From assembly GCF_026540855.1 (NCBI RefSeq), contig NZ_JALNUP010000011.1:1-64000 (forward strand): a DNA stretch of 64,000 nucleotides, written 5' to 3'. The notes under the pieces are model-generated. The model worked only from the letters and a program-made list of their open reading frames with translations. It was not told the origin of the DNA and ran no database searches. Numbering within the stretch: position 1 is the first letter of the stretch; every line of letters begins with the position of its first letter. This document shows positions 45,198 to 54,609 of the stretch, piece after piece. A program made the translations under genes and the position numbers. The stretch is from Sphingomonas sp. GC_Shp_5. GTDB lineage: Bacteria > Pseudomonadota > Alphaproteobacteria > Sphingomonadales > Sphingomonadaceae.

Positions 45198-46301
45198 ATG
45201 GAACACGCCATGGATACCACGCTTTCCTTCGCGCGAGGCGCGGCCGCTGCGCCGGCGGACCGAGCACCGGCCCAGCGTATCGCCGACGACAAGGCGATGC
45301 TGCGCGCGGCGGCCGATCTCACCCGCGATCTCAATGCGCCCAAGCCGCTGGTCTATTGGGGTGACCTCATCGCCTCAACGGCGGTGGGCTATGGCGCGGC
45401 TGCGGTTGCGGTATTGGCGTCGTCGACCGCGCTGATGATCGCGGCGGGCGTCGTCGCGGTGCTCGCGCTATATCGCGCGCTGCTGTTCATCCACGAAATC
45501 AGCCACATCAAGCATGCGGCGCTTCCCGGCTTCCGCCTCGGCTGGAACCTGCTGGTCGGCATCCCCATGCTGACCCCGTCGTTCATGTATGAAGGCGTCC
45601 ACAACCTTCACCATGCCAAGACCCGCTATGGCACCGCGGAGGACCCCGAATATCTGCCGCTGGCGCTGATGAAGCCGTGGACGCTGCCGGTGTTCATCCT
45701 CGTCTCGCTGCTTGCGCCGGTCGGGCTGCTGATCCGCTTCGCGATCCTGTCACCGCTATCGTGGCTGATCCCGCCGCTGCGCAGGACGGTGATCGAGCGT
45801 TATTCGGCGCTGTCGATCAATCCGTCGTTCCGCCGCAAGATTCCCGAAGGCGAGCAGCGCCGGCTGTTTGACCGGCTGGATGGCGGCGCGGCGGTGTGGG
45901 CAGTTGCCGTGGTCGCGCTGGTCGCGACCGGGCTGATCCCGCTGCGCGGCTTTGGGATCGTGGTCGCGATCGGCTCGGCGGTGGCGCTACTCAACCAAGT
46001 GCGCACGCTGGTCGCGCATCTGTGGGAGAATGAGGGCGAGCAGATGAGCGTCACCGCGCAGTATCTCGACTCGGTCAACGTGCCGCCGCCCGGTTTGCTG
46101 CCGGCGCTATGGGCGCCGGTGGGCCTGCGCTACCATGCGCTACACCATCTGCTGCCTGGGCTGCCCTATCACGCGCTTGGCGAGGCGCACCGTAGAATTG
46201 CAGAGGTGCTCGAGGAGGGCTCGGTCTATCACAAGGCGAGCTACAAGAGCGCGCTGGGGCTGATGCATCGGATCGGCAAGAGCACCATGATGCCGCGCTG
46301 A
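45198..46301 (+). CDS. fatty-acid desaturase/hydroxylase family membrane protein
   Basis: A 367-residue membrane di-iron enzyme with three histidine boxes: HEISH near 105, HNLHHAKTRYG near 136-140, and the distal HALHHLLPGLPYH near 318-328. About four to six membrane helices flank the boxes. Members insert double bonds or hydroxyls in acyl chains or sphingoid bases. Its divergent pairing with the candidate ceramide synthase suggests a sphingolipid substrate, but a phospholipid or carotenoid role is equally possible from sequence. Start at 45198; another ATG lies 12 bases on. Confidence 0.85.
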   Translation: MEHAMDTTLSFARGAAAAPADRAPAQRIADDKAMLRAAADLTRDLNAPKPLVYWGDLIASTAVGYGAAAVAVLASSTALMIAAGVVAVLALYRALLFIHEISHIKHAALPGFRLGWNLLVGIPMLTPSFMYEGVHNLHHAKTRYGTAEDPEYLPLALMKPWTLPVFILVSLLAPVGLLIRFAILSPLSWLIPPLRRTVIERYSALSINPSFRRKIPEGEQRRLFDRLDGGAAVWAVAVVALVATGLIPLRGFGIVVAIGSAVALLNQVRTLVAHLWENEGEQMSVTAQYLDSVNVPPPGLLPALWAPVGLRYHALHHLLPGLPYHALGEAHRRIAEVLEEGSVYHKASYKSALGLMHRIGKSTMMPR

Positions 46302-46325
46302 GCCGGTTAAAGGTCTGACGAACAG

Positions 46326-46357
46326 AGGGCGTCTTTACCTAAAGGTGAGGGCGCCCT
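46326..46357 (+). terminator. hairpin 3' of the desaturase gene
   Basis: AGGGCG pairs with CGCCCT, and inside TTTACC approaches GGTGA; a short T-run follows. Sits 24 bases past the stop and before a REP-like element. Confidence 0.6.
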
Positions 46358-46368
46358 TTCCTCAAACC

Positions 46369-46450
46369 GTCATCCCAGCGCAAGCTGGGATCTGCTTGAG
46401 GCGCGCTGCTCGCTCTCTTCAAGGAGACCCCAGCTTTCGCTGGGGTGACG
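46369..46450. repeat. REP-like two-hairpin element, copy 6
   Basis: GTCATCCCAGC-gcaa-GCTGGGATCT then ~35 bases then GACCCCAGC-tttc-GCTGGGGTGACG. Between the convergent desaturase and lptG genes. Confidence 0.85.
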
Positions 46451-46499
46451 GCGTTTGGGGTGACGGCGGGTGTGGCGGCGGCTTGTTATGGGAAGAGGG

Positions 46500-47591
46500 T
46501 TATTCCTCGGTGCGGATCAGCACCGCTTCGCCGATCAGTAGGAACAAGAGGAACGGCGCCCAGGCAGCCAGGAATGGCGGGTAAGCGCCGAGATTGCCCA
46601 TTGCCAGCGCGAAATTGTCGGCGACGAAATAGGCGAAGCCCAGCGCCATGCCGATCACCGCGCGGATGAACAATTGACCCGATCGCGCCGTGCCGAACGC
46701 CGCGACCGCGCCGAGCAGCGGCATCAGCACCGCGGACAGCGGCCCCGACAATTTGTGCCACAAGGTACCCTCCAGCGCCTTGGTCGGCCGACCGGCATCG
46801 CGCAGGTCGCCGATTGCGGCGCTGAGCTCGGTGAACGACAGGCTTTCGTCGTCGACGGTGCCGAGGGTAAACTGGTCCGGGCGGACGCCCGGCGCGACGA
46901 CGATCGCACCGACCTGGGCGAGCTTGCCGCTGGCGATGTCGAACCGCCGCGCCGGGGCGATCAGCCAGCCGTTGCCGCTGCGCTTGCCGCGCGGCGCGCG
47001 GATGACCGAGACGAGGTTGCCCCCGGTGCGATCGTAAACGGTGATGCCGCCGAGCTGCACCGCATTGCCGCGCCCCTGCACCTGATCGACCGCGATCAGA
47101 TCGTCGCCATCGCGCACCCAGACGTTGGTGCGATCGCCGCGGTCGATCGGCAGCGGGCCGTAATCGACGTTCTTCCACTGATTGAGCGTCGCCGTCGCGC
47201 GGGTGACGATCCGCTCGTTGAAGGCGAAGCTCACCACCGCCACGCCCATGCTCGCGACCAGCAACGGCGCCAGCACTTGGTGCGCGGACAGGCCGCCGGC
47301 CTTGAGCGCAATAACCTCGCTGTTCTGGTTCATCGTGATCAGCGTCAGGATGGTGCCGAGCAGCACCGAGAAGGGCAGCAGGAAGGAGACGATCTGCGGC
47401 GCGCGGAGGCCGACATATTGCCATACCTGGGCCTGGGTGTTGCCGGCATGGGCAAGGATGTTGCCCGATTCGCTCAGCAGATCGAGCGTCTGCAGGATCA
47501 GCAGCAGCGCCGCGAGCAACCCGAAGGTGCGCAGCAGGAACATCCGGCCCATGTAGATGGCGATAGTGCGGGACGGGAACAGCGCGCTCAC
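46500..47591 (-). CDS. lptG: lipid export permease LptG
   Basis: Inner-membrane permease that with LptF and LptB2 forms the ABC exporter feeding the Lpt bridge. The 363-residue YjgQ-type protein has six helices (three before, three after residues ~105-270) enclosing a periplasmic beta-jellyroll. The N-terminus with IYMGRMFLLRTFGLLAALL and QIVSFLLPFSVLLGTILTL is typical. It begins with GTG overlapping the lptF stop by 4 bp. In sphingomonads LPS is replaced by glycosphingolipid, so its cargo is of special interest. Confidence 0.92.
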   Translation of the reverse strand: MSALFPSRTIAIYMGRMFLLRTFGLLAALLLILQTLDLLSESGNILAHAGNTQAQVWQYVGLRAPQIVSFLLPFSVLLGTILTLITMNQNSEVIALKAGGLSAHQVLAPLLVASMGVAVVSFAFNERIVTRATATLNQWKNVDYGPLPIDRGDRTNVWVRDGDDLIAVDQVQGRGNAVQLGGITVYDRTGGNLVSVIRAPRGKRSGNGWLIAPARRFDIASGKLAQVGAIVVAPGVRPDQFTLGTVDDESLSFTELSAAIGDLRDAGRPTKALEGTLWHKLSGPLSAVLMPLLGAVAAFGTARSGQLFIRAVIGMALGFAYFVADNFALAMGNLGAYPPFLAAWAPFLLFLLIGEAVLIRTEE

Positions 47592-48778
47592 GCCTTGGCC
47601 TCCTTGCGGCGGAAGGGCAGGAAGCGGGTGATCAGCTTGGCGAGCTTAGAGAAGCTGCGCTCGAGCGCGCCAATCGGCTGGCCACCGGGGACATAGGCGA
47701 TGGTGTAATACATCCAGATGATGATCCCGGCGAAGATCAGGAACGGCGTCCACAGCGCGATCAGCGGATCGACCCGGCCGAGCTCACCTACCGCGGCGGC
47801 ATATTCGTTCACCTTGTGATAGGCGACGATCATCACGATCGCGAGGAACACGCCGACGCCCGAGCTGGAACGCTTGGGCGGCACGCCGAGCGCGATGGCG
47901 AGCAACGGCAGCAGGAACATCGTCGCCACCTCGACCACGCGGAAGTGGAATTCGGAGCGACTGGAATCGCGCTGCGCCTCGCTGTGCGACGAATGACCGA
48001 TGCGCGCGAGCTCGGGCAGGGTGAATTCGAGGTTGCGGCCGCCGCGCTGGCGGAAGTTCTCATATTTCGGCAGCGGGATCGGCAGATCGTGTGAGGTAAA
48101 GGTGAGCACGCGCGGCACGGCGAAATTCGGAGCCTTGTGAACCAACGTGCCGTTGGTCAGGCGGAAGATGATCGTGTTGGGATCGTCGGTGGCGAGGAAC
48201 CGGCCCGACTGGGCTGTCACCGAATATTCGGTGCCCTTGTTGGCATAATGGACGAAGATGCCCTCCAGCTTGCGGCCCTTGTCGTGGCTCTGCTCGATGC
48301 GCAGCGTCATCTGGCTGCCGAAATGGGTGAACTCGCCGACCTTGATCGAGGCGCCGAGCGCACCGGTGCGCAGCTCGAAGCGCAATTGCTCGTAGTAATA
48401 GCGAGCCTGCGGCTGGACGAAGCCGACGATCAGGATGTTGGCGATCGCGAGCACCAGCGCGAACATATAAGGCACGCGCAGCAGGCGCGTGTAGCTGACA
48501 CCGACGCCGCGGAGCACATCAAGCTCCGAATTGGCGGCGAGCCGGCGGAAGGCGAGCAGGATGCCGAGCAGCAGGCCGATCGGAATGCCGAGGCCGAGGT
48601 ACTCGGGCAAGAGATTGGCGAGCATCCGCCACACCACGCTGATCGGCCCGCCTTGCGCGGCGACGAAATCGAACAGGCGGCGGATGCGATCGAGGATCAG
48701 CAGCATCGCCGCGATGATCAACGTCGAGAACAAGGGCAATGCGATCAGCCGGGCCATGTAGCGATCGATGGATGTCAT
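47588..48778 (-). CDS. lptF: lipid export permease LptF
   Basis: Partner of LptG in the Lpt inner-membrane exporter. The 396-residue YjgP-type protein starts IDRYMARLIALPLFSTLIIAA, has the ANLLPEYLGLGIPIGLLLGILLAF helices near 60-85, a periplasmic jellyroll (~105-290), then three C-terminal helices with GVGVFLAIVMIVAYHKVNEY. Together with lptG it forms a two-gene operon. The usual downstream or nearby lptB, lptA, lptC genes are not in the window. Confidence 0.93.
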   Translation of the reverse strand: MTSIDRYMARLIALPLFSTLIIAAMLLILDRIRRLFDFVAAQGGPISVVWRMLANLLPEYLGLGIPIGLLLGILLAFRRLAANSELDVLRGVGVSYTRLLRVPYMFALVLAIANILIVGFVQPQARYYYEQLRFELRTGALGASIKVGEFTHFGSQMTLRIEQSHDKGRKLEGIFVHYANKGTEYSVTAQSGRFLATDDPNTIIFRLTNGTLVHKAPNFAVPRVLTFTSHDLPIPLPKYENFRQRGGRNLEFTLPELARIGHSSHSEAQRDSSRSEFHFRVVEVATMFLLPLLAIALGVPPKRSSSGVGVFLAIVMIVAYHKVNEYAAAVGELGRVDPLIALWTPFLIFAGIIIWMYYTIAYVPGGQPIGALERSFSKLAKLITRFLPFRRKEAKA

Positions 48779-48898
48779 GAATGTGCTCGGCCGGGGCTGG
48801 GAAGGGCGGGATATAGGCTGCTCCGCCAGCAGCGTCAGCTTTTAAATTCCGGTCGGTCGCTCGGGCGGATCGCGCGGGAGCCTTGCCGCAGGGTGATG

Positions 48899-50842
48899 CT
48901 ATTCGGCGGCGATCTGCGTCGTCGCCGCCGGACGGTCGCGGCTCATCGCCTCGCCGATCGCCCGCTCCAGACCCGCGAGCGTGAAGGGCTTGCGCAGCAC
49001 CTGATGGCCGCCGAACTCGCTGGTGTTGGCGTCACCGGCAAAACCGGTGACGAACAATACCGCGATATGGGGATAGCGCGGGCCGAGCTCGGCGATCATC
49101 TCCGGGCCGGTCTGCTCGGGCATCAGCACGTCGGAGATGATCAGGTCGATGCTACCGTCACGGGCGAGCATCCCCGCCGCCTCCAATGGTGCCGGGCAGG
49201 CGATCGCGGTGTGGCCGAGCTCTTCCAGCGCGCCGACGGTCGCCGCCAGCACGCGGGGATCGTCTTCCACCACCAGCACCGCCAAGCTGTCCGGCACCGG
49301 GGGCAGCGGTGCCGGGGCGGCGACCTCGACCGGCCTGCCGACGTCCTGGGATCGATCGCGGGGCAGATAGAGCGTCACGGTGGTGCCGCGACCGACCTCG
49401 GTGTCGATGGCAATCTCGCCCGCGAGCTGGCGGACCAGTGCGAAAATCTGGCTGAGCCCTAGCCCGGTGCCCTTGCCGACCTCCTTGGTGGTGAAAAAGG
49501 GCTCGTAGACGCGCTCGACCACCTCGGGCGGCATGCCCGAGCCATTGTCGGTCACCGCGATCCGGACATAATCCCCGGCGGGGCAATGATCCACCTCATG
49601 CTCCGCGAGCGTGACGGCGCCGGTGTCGATGATCAGCAACCCACGCCCGTTCATCGCGTCGCGGGCGTTGACCGCCAGGTTGAGCACGGCGTTCTCGAGC
49701 TGAACGCGATCGGCACGGACCTGCCAGCCGCCCGCGGCATCGCGGGTAGTGACAGTGATGGCCTCGCCAAGGGTACGATCGAGCATCTCCGACATGCCTG
49801 CGACCAGCGCGGCAGCGCCGATCGACTCGGGTTTCAGCGAATCCTCGCGGCTGAAGGCGAGCAGCCGGCGGGTGAGCGCGGCGGCACGGTTGGCGCCCTC
49901 GGTGGCATTGTCGAGATGGCGCGCTACAGCGCGCGGATCGGTGACGACGCTGCGTCGGGCGAGTTCCAGCCCGCCGAGAACCACCGCAAGCATGTTATTG
50001 AAATCATGGGCGATGCCACCGGTGAGCTGGCCAACTGCCTCCATCTTCTGGATCTGGCGCAGCTTGGCTTCCTGGACGCGCAATTCGTCGGTCGCGCGGG
50101 TGACGGCGCCGGACAGCTCCTCGGCGCGCTCGCGCTCGGCGTCGGCCTCGGCGCGCGCGGTGGCGCGCTCGCCGACGGTGCGGATCGTGATCCAGCCCAG
50201 CACCAGCGCGGCGAGCACGATCAGCACGCCAAACACCGCGAGCACGCCAGCGAGGCGGCTGGCGCGGTTGACGGTGTCCATCGCGTTCGTAGTGCGGCGA
50301 TCGAGCAACTGCCGCTCGCGGCTGATGATCTGGTTGAGCGTCGAGTCGATCGCCGCCAGCGCCGGCGACTGGCGCGCCTGGTAGAAGCGCGACAGTGCCT
50401 GGTTGTTCTGGCCGTAGGTGGTGCTGAGCGCGGTGATCGACAGCTCGGCGCCACGCTCGGCATAGGCCTCGCGCAGGCGGGCGACGCGGTGGCTCTGCTC
50501 GGGCGTGTCATAGGTCAGCTGGCCGAGCCGGTCGAGCTGGCTGCTGGCGAGGCGCCATTGATCGAAATAGAGCCGGCCGAGCGACTTGTCGGCGCTGATC
50601 ACATAACGGCCGAGCGAGGCTTCCGAACGCGCGATGGTGCCCGACAGCGTGCGCGCGAGGATCATCACGTCATAGCTGTGCGCCTGCAGCTGCAGCGCGC
50701 GGTCGCGCTGGCGGTTGGCGCTGGTGAGCGTCGCGATCAGCGCGACCAGCACCACGGCCCCCAGCACGCCCATCACGACCAGCATGATGGTGCGCCAGGG
50801 CAAGTCGCCCCCAGGGGCCGTCCGCTCGGCCTCGTTCCGCAT
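48899..50842 (-). CDS. hybrid sensor histidine kinase with receiver domain
   Basis: A 647-residue membrane kinase: transmembrane helix at ~20-40, a CHASE3-like periplasmic helical sensor (~45-205), a second helix (~207-228), a coiled coil, HisKA with the phospho-His in [11 protein letters not shown] near 279, HATPase_c with [11 protein letters not shown] and DNGSGMP, and a C-terminal receiver with phospho-acceptor Asp in [13 protein letters not shown]. No response regulator with a DNA-binding output is adjacent. It lies 54 bp downstream of serine palmitoyltransferase on the same strand and might answer to envelope state; that is inference. Confidence 0.9.
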   Translation of the reverse strand: MRNEAERTAPGGDLPWRTIMLVVMGVLGAVVLVALIATLTSANRQRDRALQLQAHSYDVMILARTLSGTIARSEASLGRYVISADKSLGRLYFDQWRLASSQLDRLGQLTYDTPEQSHRVARLREAYAERGAELSITALSTTYGQNNQALSRFYQARQSPALAAIDSTLNQIISRERQLLDRRTTNAMDTVNRASRLAGVLAVFGVLIVLAALVLGWITIRTVGERATARAEADAERERAEELSGAVTRATDELRVQEAKLRQIQKMEAVGQLTGGIAHDFNNMLAVVLGGLELARRSVVTDPRAVARHLDNATEGANRAAALTRRLLAFSREDSLKPESIGAAALVAGMSEMLDRTLGEAITVTTRDAAGGWQVRADRVQLENAVLNLAVNARDAMNGRGLLIIDTGAVTLAEHEVDHCPAGDYVRIAVTDNGSGMPPEVVERVYEPFFTTKEVGKGTGLGLSQIFALVRQLAGEIAIDTEVGRGTTVTLYLPRDRSQDVGRPVEVAAPAPLPPVPDSLAVLVVEDDPRVLAATVGALEELGHTAIACPAPLEAAGMLARDGSIDLIISDVLMPEQTGPEMIAELGPRYPHIAVLFVTGFAGDANTSEFGGHQVLRKPFTLAGLERAIGEAMSRDRPAATTQIAAE

Positions 50843-50896
50843 CACGGCGTCATTCTAACTCAAGGGGCGCAGCGTGGAAAGCGGCGCCCTTTGGCC

Positions 50897-52171
50897 TCAG
50901 CCGATTGCGCCCGTCGCCTCGCCGGCGGCACGGAACATCGCCAGCACCCGCTCGAGCTGCTCGGGGCTATGCTCGGCGCACAGCGAGCAGCGCAGCAGGA
51001 AAGTGCCAGCCGGCGTCGCCGGCGGCCGCGCCATGTTGACGTACAGGCCCGCCTCAAGCAGCGCTTGCCACATCATCACGGCCTGCTCCTGATCATCGAG
51101 GATCACCGCAATGATCGCGCTGTCGGGCTGCTCGGTGCCGAGCCGGAAGCCCATCGCCTTCAGCCCACCGTGCAGCATCCGCGCGTTGCGCCACAGCGCC
51201 GCGCGCTTGTCGTGCGCTGTCATCAGCTTGCGGATCGACGCTGCCGCGGTGGCGACCACCGACGGCGGCAACGAGGCGGTGAAGATATAGGGCCGGCAGG
51301 CGAGGCGGATCGCCTCGAACTTCGGGTGATCGGAGACGCAGAAGCCGCCGACCGTGCCGACCGATTTGGAGAAGGTGCCGACCACGAAATCGACCTCGCC
51401 GCCAAGCCCCTGGTCTTCATAGACGCCGCGGCCGTTGGGGCCGAAGAAGCCCATCGAATGCGCCTCGTCGCTGAGCACCATCGCGCCATGCTTCTTGGCG
51501 ACCGCGACCATCTCCTTCAGCGGCGCGATGTCGCCGAGCATCGAATAGACGCCTTCCAGCACCACCAGCTTGCCGGCGTCCTTGGGTAGGCGGCCGAGCC
51601 GCTTGTCGAGGTCTTCGACGCTGTTGTGGCGGAAGCGGACGATCTCGGCATTGCCCTGCTTGCAGCCGTCGTAGATCGAGGCGTGGCTGTCGGCGTCGAG
51701 GATGACATATTCGCCCTTGCCGACCAGGGTGGAGATCATGCCGAGGTTGGCCATGTAGCCGGTCGAGAAGACGATCGCGCCGCTGGTGCCGTAGAAATCA
51801 CGCAGCGCCTGTTCGACCTCCATGTGATCCTGGAAGGTGCCGTTGAGCATGCGGCTGCCGTTGGTGCCCGAGCCGAACTCGTCGAGCGCCGCCTTGCCCG
51901 CCGCAATCACATCGGCATCGAAGGTCATGCCCATGTAGTTGTAGGTGCCGAGCAGGATGGTGTCGCGACCCTTGATCACCGCCTCGGTGGGCGATTTCAC
52001 CTGCTCCATCACGATCGCGAACGGATCGGTGACGCCGCTGTCGAGCAGCGCCTGGCGCTCGGCGATCAGGGGGTCGAACTTGCTCATCAGGTCGTGCCCG
52101 ACAGCGTTGCTCGGGGCAACGACCGGCGGATCGACGGGAAGCGCTTCTGCCTGGAATCCAGTCTCGGTCAT
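50897..52171 (-). CDS. spt: serine palmitoyltransferase
   Basis: PLP enzyme that condenses serine with palmitoyl-CoA or palmitoyl-ACP to 3-ketosphinganine, the first step of sphingolipid synthesis. The 424-residue protein matches the soluble sphingomonad enzyme in length and motifs: LGTYNYMGMTFDADVI near 70-85, GSGTNGSRMLNGTFQDH near 93, the DEAHSMGFFGPNGRG segment near 230-244 and the PLP Lys in VGTFSKSVGTVGG near 266. One base separates the acyl carrier protein stop from its ATG, so the two are coupled. Confidence 0.95.
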   Translation of the reverse strand: MTETGFQAEALPVDPPVVAPSNAVGHDLMSKFDPLIAERQALLDSGVTDPFAIVMEQVKSPTEAVIKGRDTILLGTYNYMGMTFDADVIAAGKAALDEFGSGTNGSRMLNGTFQDHMEVEQALRDFYGTSGAIVFSTGYMANLGMISTLVGKGEYVILDADSHASIYDGCKQGNAEIVRFRHNSVEDLDKRLGRLPKDAGKLVVLEGVYSMLGDIAPLKEMVAVAKKHGAMVLSDEAHSMGFFGPNGRGVYEDQGLGGEVDFVVGTFSKSVGTVGGFCVSDHPKFEAIRLACRPYIFTASLPPSVVATAAASIRKLMTAHDKRAALWRNARMLHGGLKAMGFRLGTEQPDSAIIAVILDDQEQAVMMWQALLEAGLYVNMARPPATPAGTFLLRCSLCAEHSPEQLERVLAMFRAAGEATGAIG

Positions 52172-52172
52172 G

Positions 52173-52415
52173 TCAGCCCTGCAGCTTGGCGACGGCGTCG
52201 GCGAGCTGGCCGACATTCTCGATCTCGGCCTGCATGTTCATCGTGATGATGATGTCGAACTCGTCCTCGATCGCGGCGACGAAATCCATTACCGTCAGGC
52301 TGTCCCACTCCAGATCGCCCTGGAAGGTGGTGGCATCGGTGATCGCCACGCCCTTCTTGTTGAAGGGCTCGATTTGCGCCTTGATGGTGTCGAGGATCTG
52401 GGTGCGGTCGCTCAT
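52173..52415 (-). CDS. acyl carrier protein of sphingolipid synthesis
   Basis: An 80-residue acidic carrier protein with the phosphopantetheine Ser in LEWDSLTVMDF near 39. It differs from the housekeeping AcpP, whose motif is GADSLD. It sits one base before the spt start and 57 bp after the reductase-type gene. In Caulobacter a dedicated carrier next to spt supplies the acyl chain to the sphingolipid enzymes. The ATG at 52415 has an AGGAG ribosome site. Confidence 0.9.
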   Translation of the reverse strand: MSDRTQILDTIKAQIEPFNKKGVAITDATTFQGDLEWDSLTVMDFVAAIEDEFDIIITMNMQAEIENVGQLADAVAKLQG

Positions 52416-52472
52416 GCTAACTCCTGGGAAGGCCCGCGACACTGGCAGAACAATGCGGCGGCTTTTCGGCGG

Positions 52473-53372
52473 CTATAGCAGCCCGTTGGCGCGATACCAT
52501 GCCGCGGTGGCGGCAAGGCCCGCCTCGGTGGCGGTGGCAGGGGCCCACAGGTCGGCGGGTGGGCGATGATCGGCACGCGCCGTCCAGTCCGGATGGGTGA
52601 GATAGCCGACCCGATCGGCGGTAAGCTTGGCGCCGGCGCCACGCAGGCGCCGGTCGATCCAGGCGCCGATCATCATCAGCGCGCGCGGCAGATGGATCGC
52701 CAGCACTCGGCGCCGGCCGACCGCGCGACCGATTGCCTGGGCGAGGGCGGCATGGGTCCAGGCGGTGCCATCGTCCACTTCATAGACGGCGCGCGGCCCC
52801 TGGCGGGTTGCCAGCGCGAGCAGCAAGGTGGCGAGATCGTCCACCTCGATCAGCGACACGGTACCGTGCGGCGGCAGCAGCGCCACCCCGAGCGTGGCGG
52901 CCTTGAACACGTCGCGCAATTCGGTGTCGCCCGGGCCATAGACACCGCTCGGGCGGACGATCGTCCAGTCGAGCGGGCTCGCCTCGACCAGCCGCTCCGC
53001 CTCCGCCTTGGACCAGCCGTAGGTGGAGAGCGCGGGTTCGCGGGCGGAGAGTGACGAGACATGGACGAAGCGGGTGACGCCAGCCGTTAGCGTAGCGGCG
53101 ATCACCGCGGCGGTGCCGTCGATGTTGCCGGCGACGAAGCCGTCGCGGGTCGGGGCGTTTACTACGCCGGCGACATGGATCATCGCCGCGGCGCCGCTCG
53201 CGAGGGTCGCCAATGCATCGGTGCTGCCCAATGCGCCCTCGATCCAGGTGACACCATCGCGCGGCGGCTGGGCGCGGCGGGTGAGCGCGCGGACCTTATG
53301 GCCGGCGCCGAGCGCACGATCGATCAGGCACCGGCCGACGAAACCGGTGCCGCCGGTGATCGCGAGGATCAC
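52473..53372 (-). CDS. NAD-dependent epimerase/dehydratase-type protein, candidate ceramide reductase
   Basis: A 299-residue extended-SDR protein with the dinucleotide motif TGGTGFVGR near 6-14, HVAGVV near 65 and the catalytic Y-x3-K in TYGWSKAEAE near 119-123. In Caulobacter an epimerase-type protein next to spt reduces the 3-keto group of the new ceramide. Position beside the carrier protein and spt supports the same role; the substrate is inferred. Its ATG overlaps the proB stop (ATGA), so a proline-pathway gene and a lipid gene are translationally coupled. Confidence 0.8.
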   Translation of the reverse strand: MILAITGGTGFVGRCLIDRALGAGHKVRALTRRAQPPRDGVTWIEGALGSTDALATLASGAAAMIHVAGVVNAPTRDGFVAGNIDGTAAVIAATLTAGVTRFVHVSSLSAREPALSTYGWSKAEAERLVEASPLDWTIVRPSGVYGPGDTELRDVFKAATLGVALLPPHGTVSLIEVDDLATLLLALATRQGPRAVYEVDDGTAWTHAALAQAIGRAVGRRRVLAIHLPRALMMIGAWIDRRLRGAGAKLTADRVGYLTHPDWTARADHRPPADLWAPATATEAGLAATAAWYRANGLL

Positions 53373-54472
53373 AGCAGCGCCAGATGGTTGCGATGAACCA
53401 ACGCGGCGCGCGGCGCATAGCCGAGAATGGCGGCATGGTCGTCGCTCTGGCGGCCGAGCAGCCGCTCCGCCTCGGCGGCGTCATATTCGACGAGCCCGCG
53501 TGCGACCGGCCCTGACGGGCCCTGGATCGTGACCAGATCGCCGCGCCCGAACCCGCCTTCGACGCGGGTCGCGCCGGCCGCGAGCAGGCTGCGGCCATCG
53601 GCTAGTGCGCGCACCGCGCCGGCATCGACATGGATGCTGCCGCGCGCGGTCAGGCCGCCCGACAGCCACGCCTTGCGCGCCGGGGCGACGCGGTCAGCGG
53701 CGAACAGCGTGTGGCGGGCGCCACCGGCGAGCGGCCGGTCGACCGTTCCCGAGGCAATCGCCAGCGGGATGCCGGCGCGCGCCGCGATCCGCGCCGCGGC
53801 GATCTTGGACGCCATGCCGCCGGAGCCAATGCCCGACGCGGAGCCGCCGCCGGCCATTGCCTCGATCGCAGCATCGATCCGGGCGACATGGGGGAGGTGG
53901 GTCGCGTCCGGCGCCGCAGGGTCGCGGTCGTACAGGCCATCGACGTCGGACAGCAGCACCACGCCGCTCGCACCGGCCGCTTGGGCGACGCGCGCGGCGA
54001 GCCGGTCGTTGTCGCCGAAGCGGATCTCCTCGGTGGCGACGCTGTCATTCTCGTTGACGATCGGCACGACGCCGAGCCCGAGCAGGCGGCCGAGCGTCGC
54101 CGCGGCGTTGAGGTAGCGACGCCGATCTTCGAGATCGTCGAGCGTCACCAGCATCTGCGCGGCGGTGATGCCCTGATCTTCGAGCAGCCCGGCCCAGGTC
54201 TGCGCGAGCGCGATCTGGCCGGTGGCGGCGGCCGCCTGCGCATCCTCCAGGCTGGCACGTCCGCCGCGCGCGAGCTTGAGCCGCCGCGCGCCGAGTGCGA
54301 TCGCGCCGGACGATACCACCACGATCTGCTGCCCGCCACGCACCCGCGCGGCGATGTCAGCGACCAGTCCGGCCAGAAATGCCCTGCGCACGGCGCCGTC
54401 GGGGTCGACGAGCAACGCCGAGCCGACCTTGATCACCAGGCGCGGGCAGGCGAGCGGGGGGAACAGCGACAT
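53369..54472 (-). CDS. proB: glutamate 5-kinase
   Basis: First enzyme of proline synthesis; phosphorylates glutamate. The 367-residue protein has the amino-acid-kinase fold with VIKVGSALL near 12, the SSGAIALGARRL motif near 52, NENDSVATEEIRFGDND near 137, and a C-terminal PUA domain from about 275. In alphaproteobacteria proB often follows obgE; here 2.4 kb of other-strand genes lie between. Confidence 0.96.
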   Translation of the reverse strand: MSLFPPLACPRLVIKVGSALLVDPDGAVRRAFLAGLVADIAARVRGGQQIVVVSSGAIALGARRLKLARGGRASLEDAQAAAATGQIALAQTWAGLLEDQGITAAQMLVTLDDLEDRRRYLNAAATLGRLLGLGVVPIVNENDSVATEEIRFGDNDRLAARVAQAAGASGVVLLSDVDGLYDRDPAAPDATHLPHVARIDAAIEAMAGGGSASGIGSGGMASKIAAARIAARAGIPLAIASGTVDRPLAGGARHTLFAADRVAPARKAWLSGGLTARGSIHVDAGAVRALADGRSLLAAGATRVEGGFGRGDLVTIQGPSGPVARGLVEYDAAEAERLLGRQSDDHAAILGYAPRAALVHRNHLALL

Positions 54473-54609
54473 GCGTGCGCCTTATCGGGCGGAGGGGGCC
54501 TGCGTCAAAGACCGCGCGTGGGAGGCGGGCGTTGACCGATTGCTTTCCTGTTGCAGGCGCGCCGGTCGGAGGCGAACGATCCTTGTGGCGGAGTGCGAAC
54601 GCCGCTGGC

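Noticed and set aside
49586..51589. 667-codon open frame on the plus strand
   Set aside because: Antisense to the histidine kinase and serine palmitoyltransferase; no ribosome site or domain.
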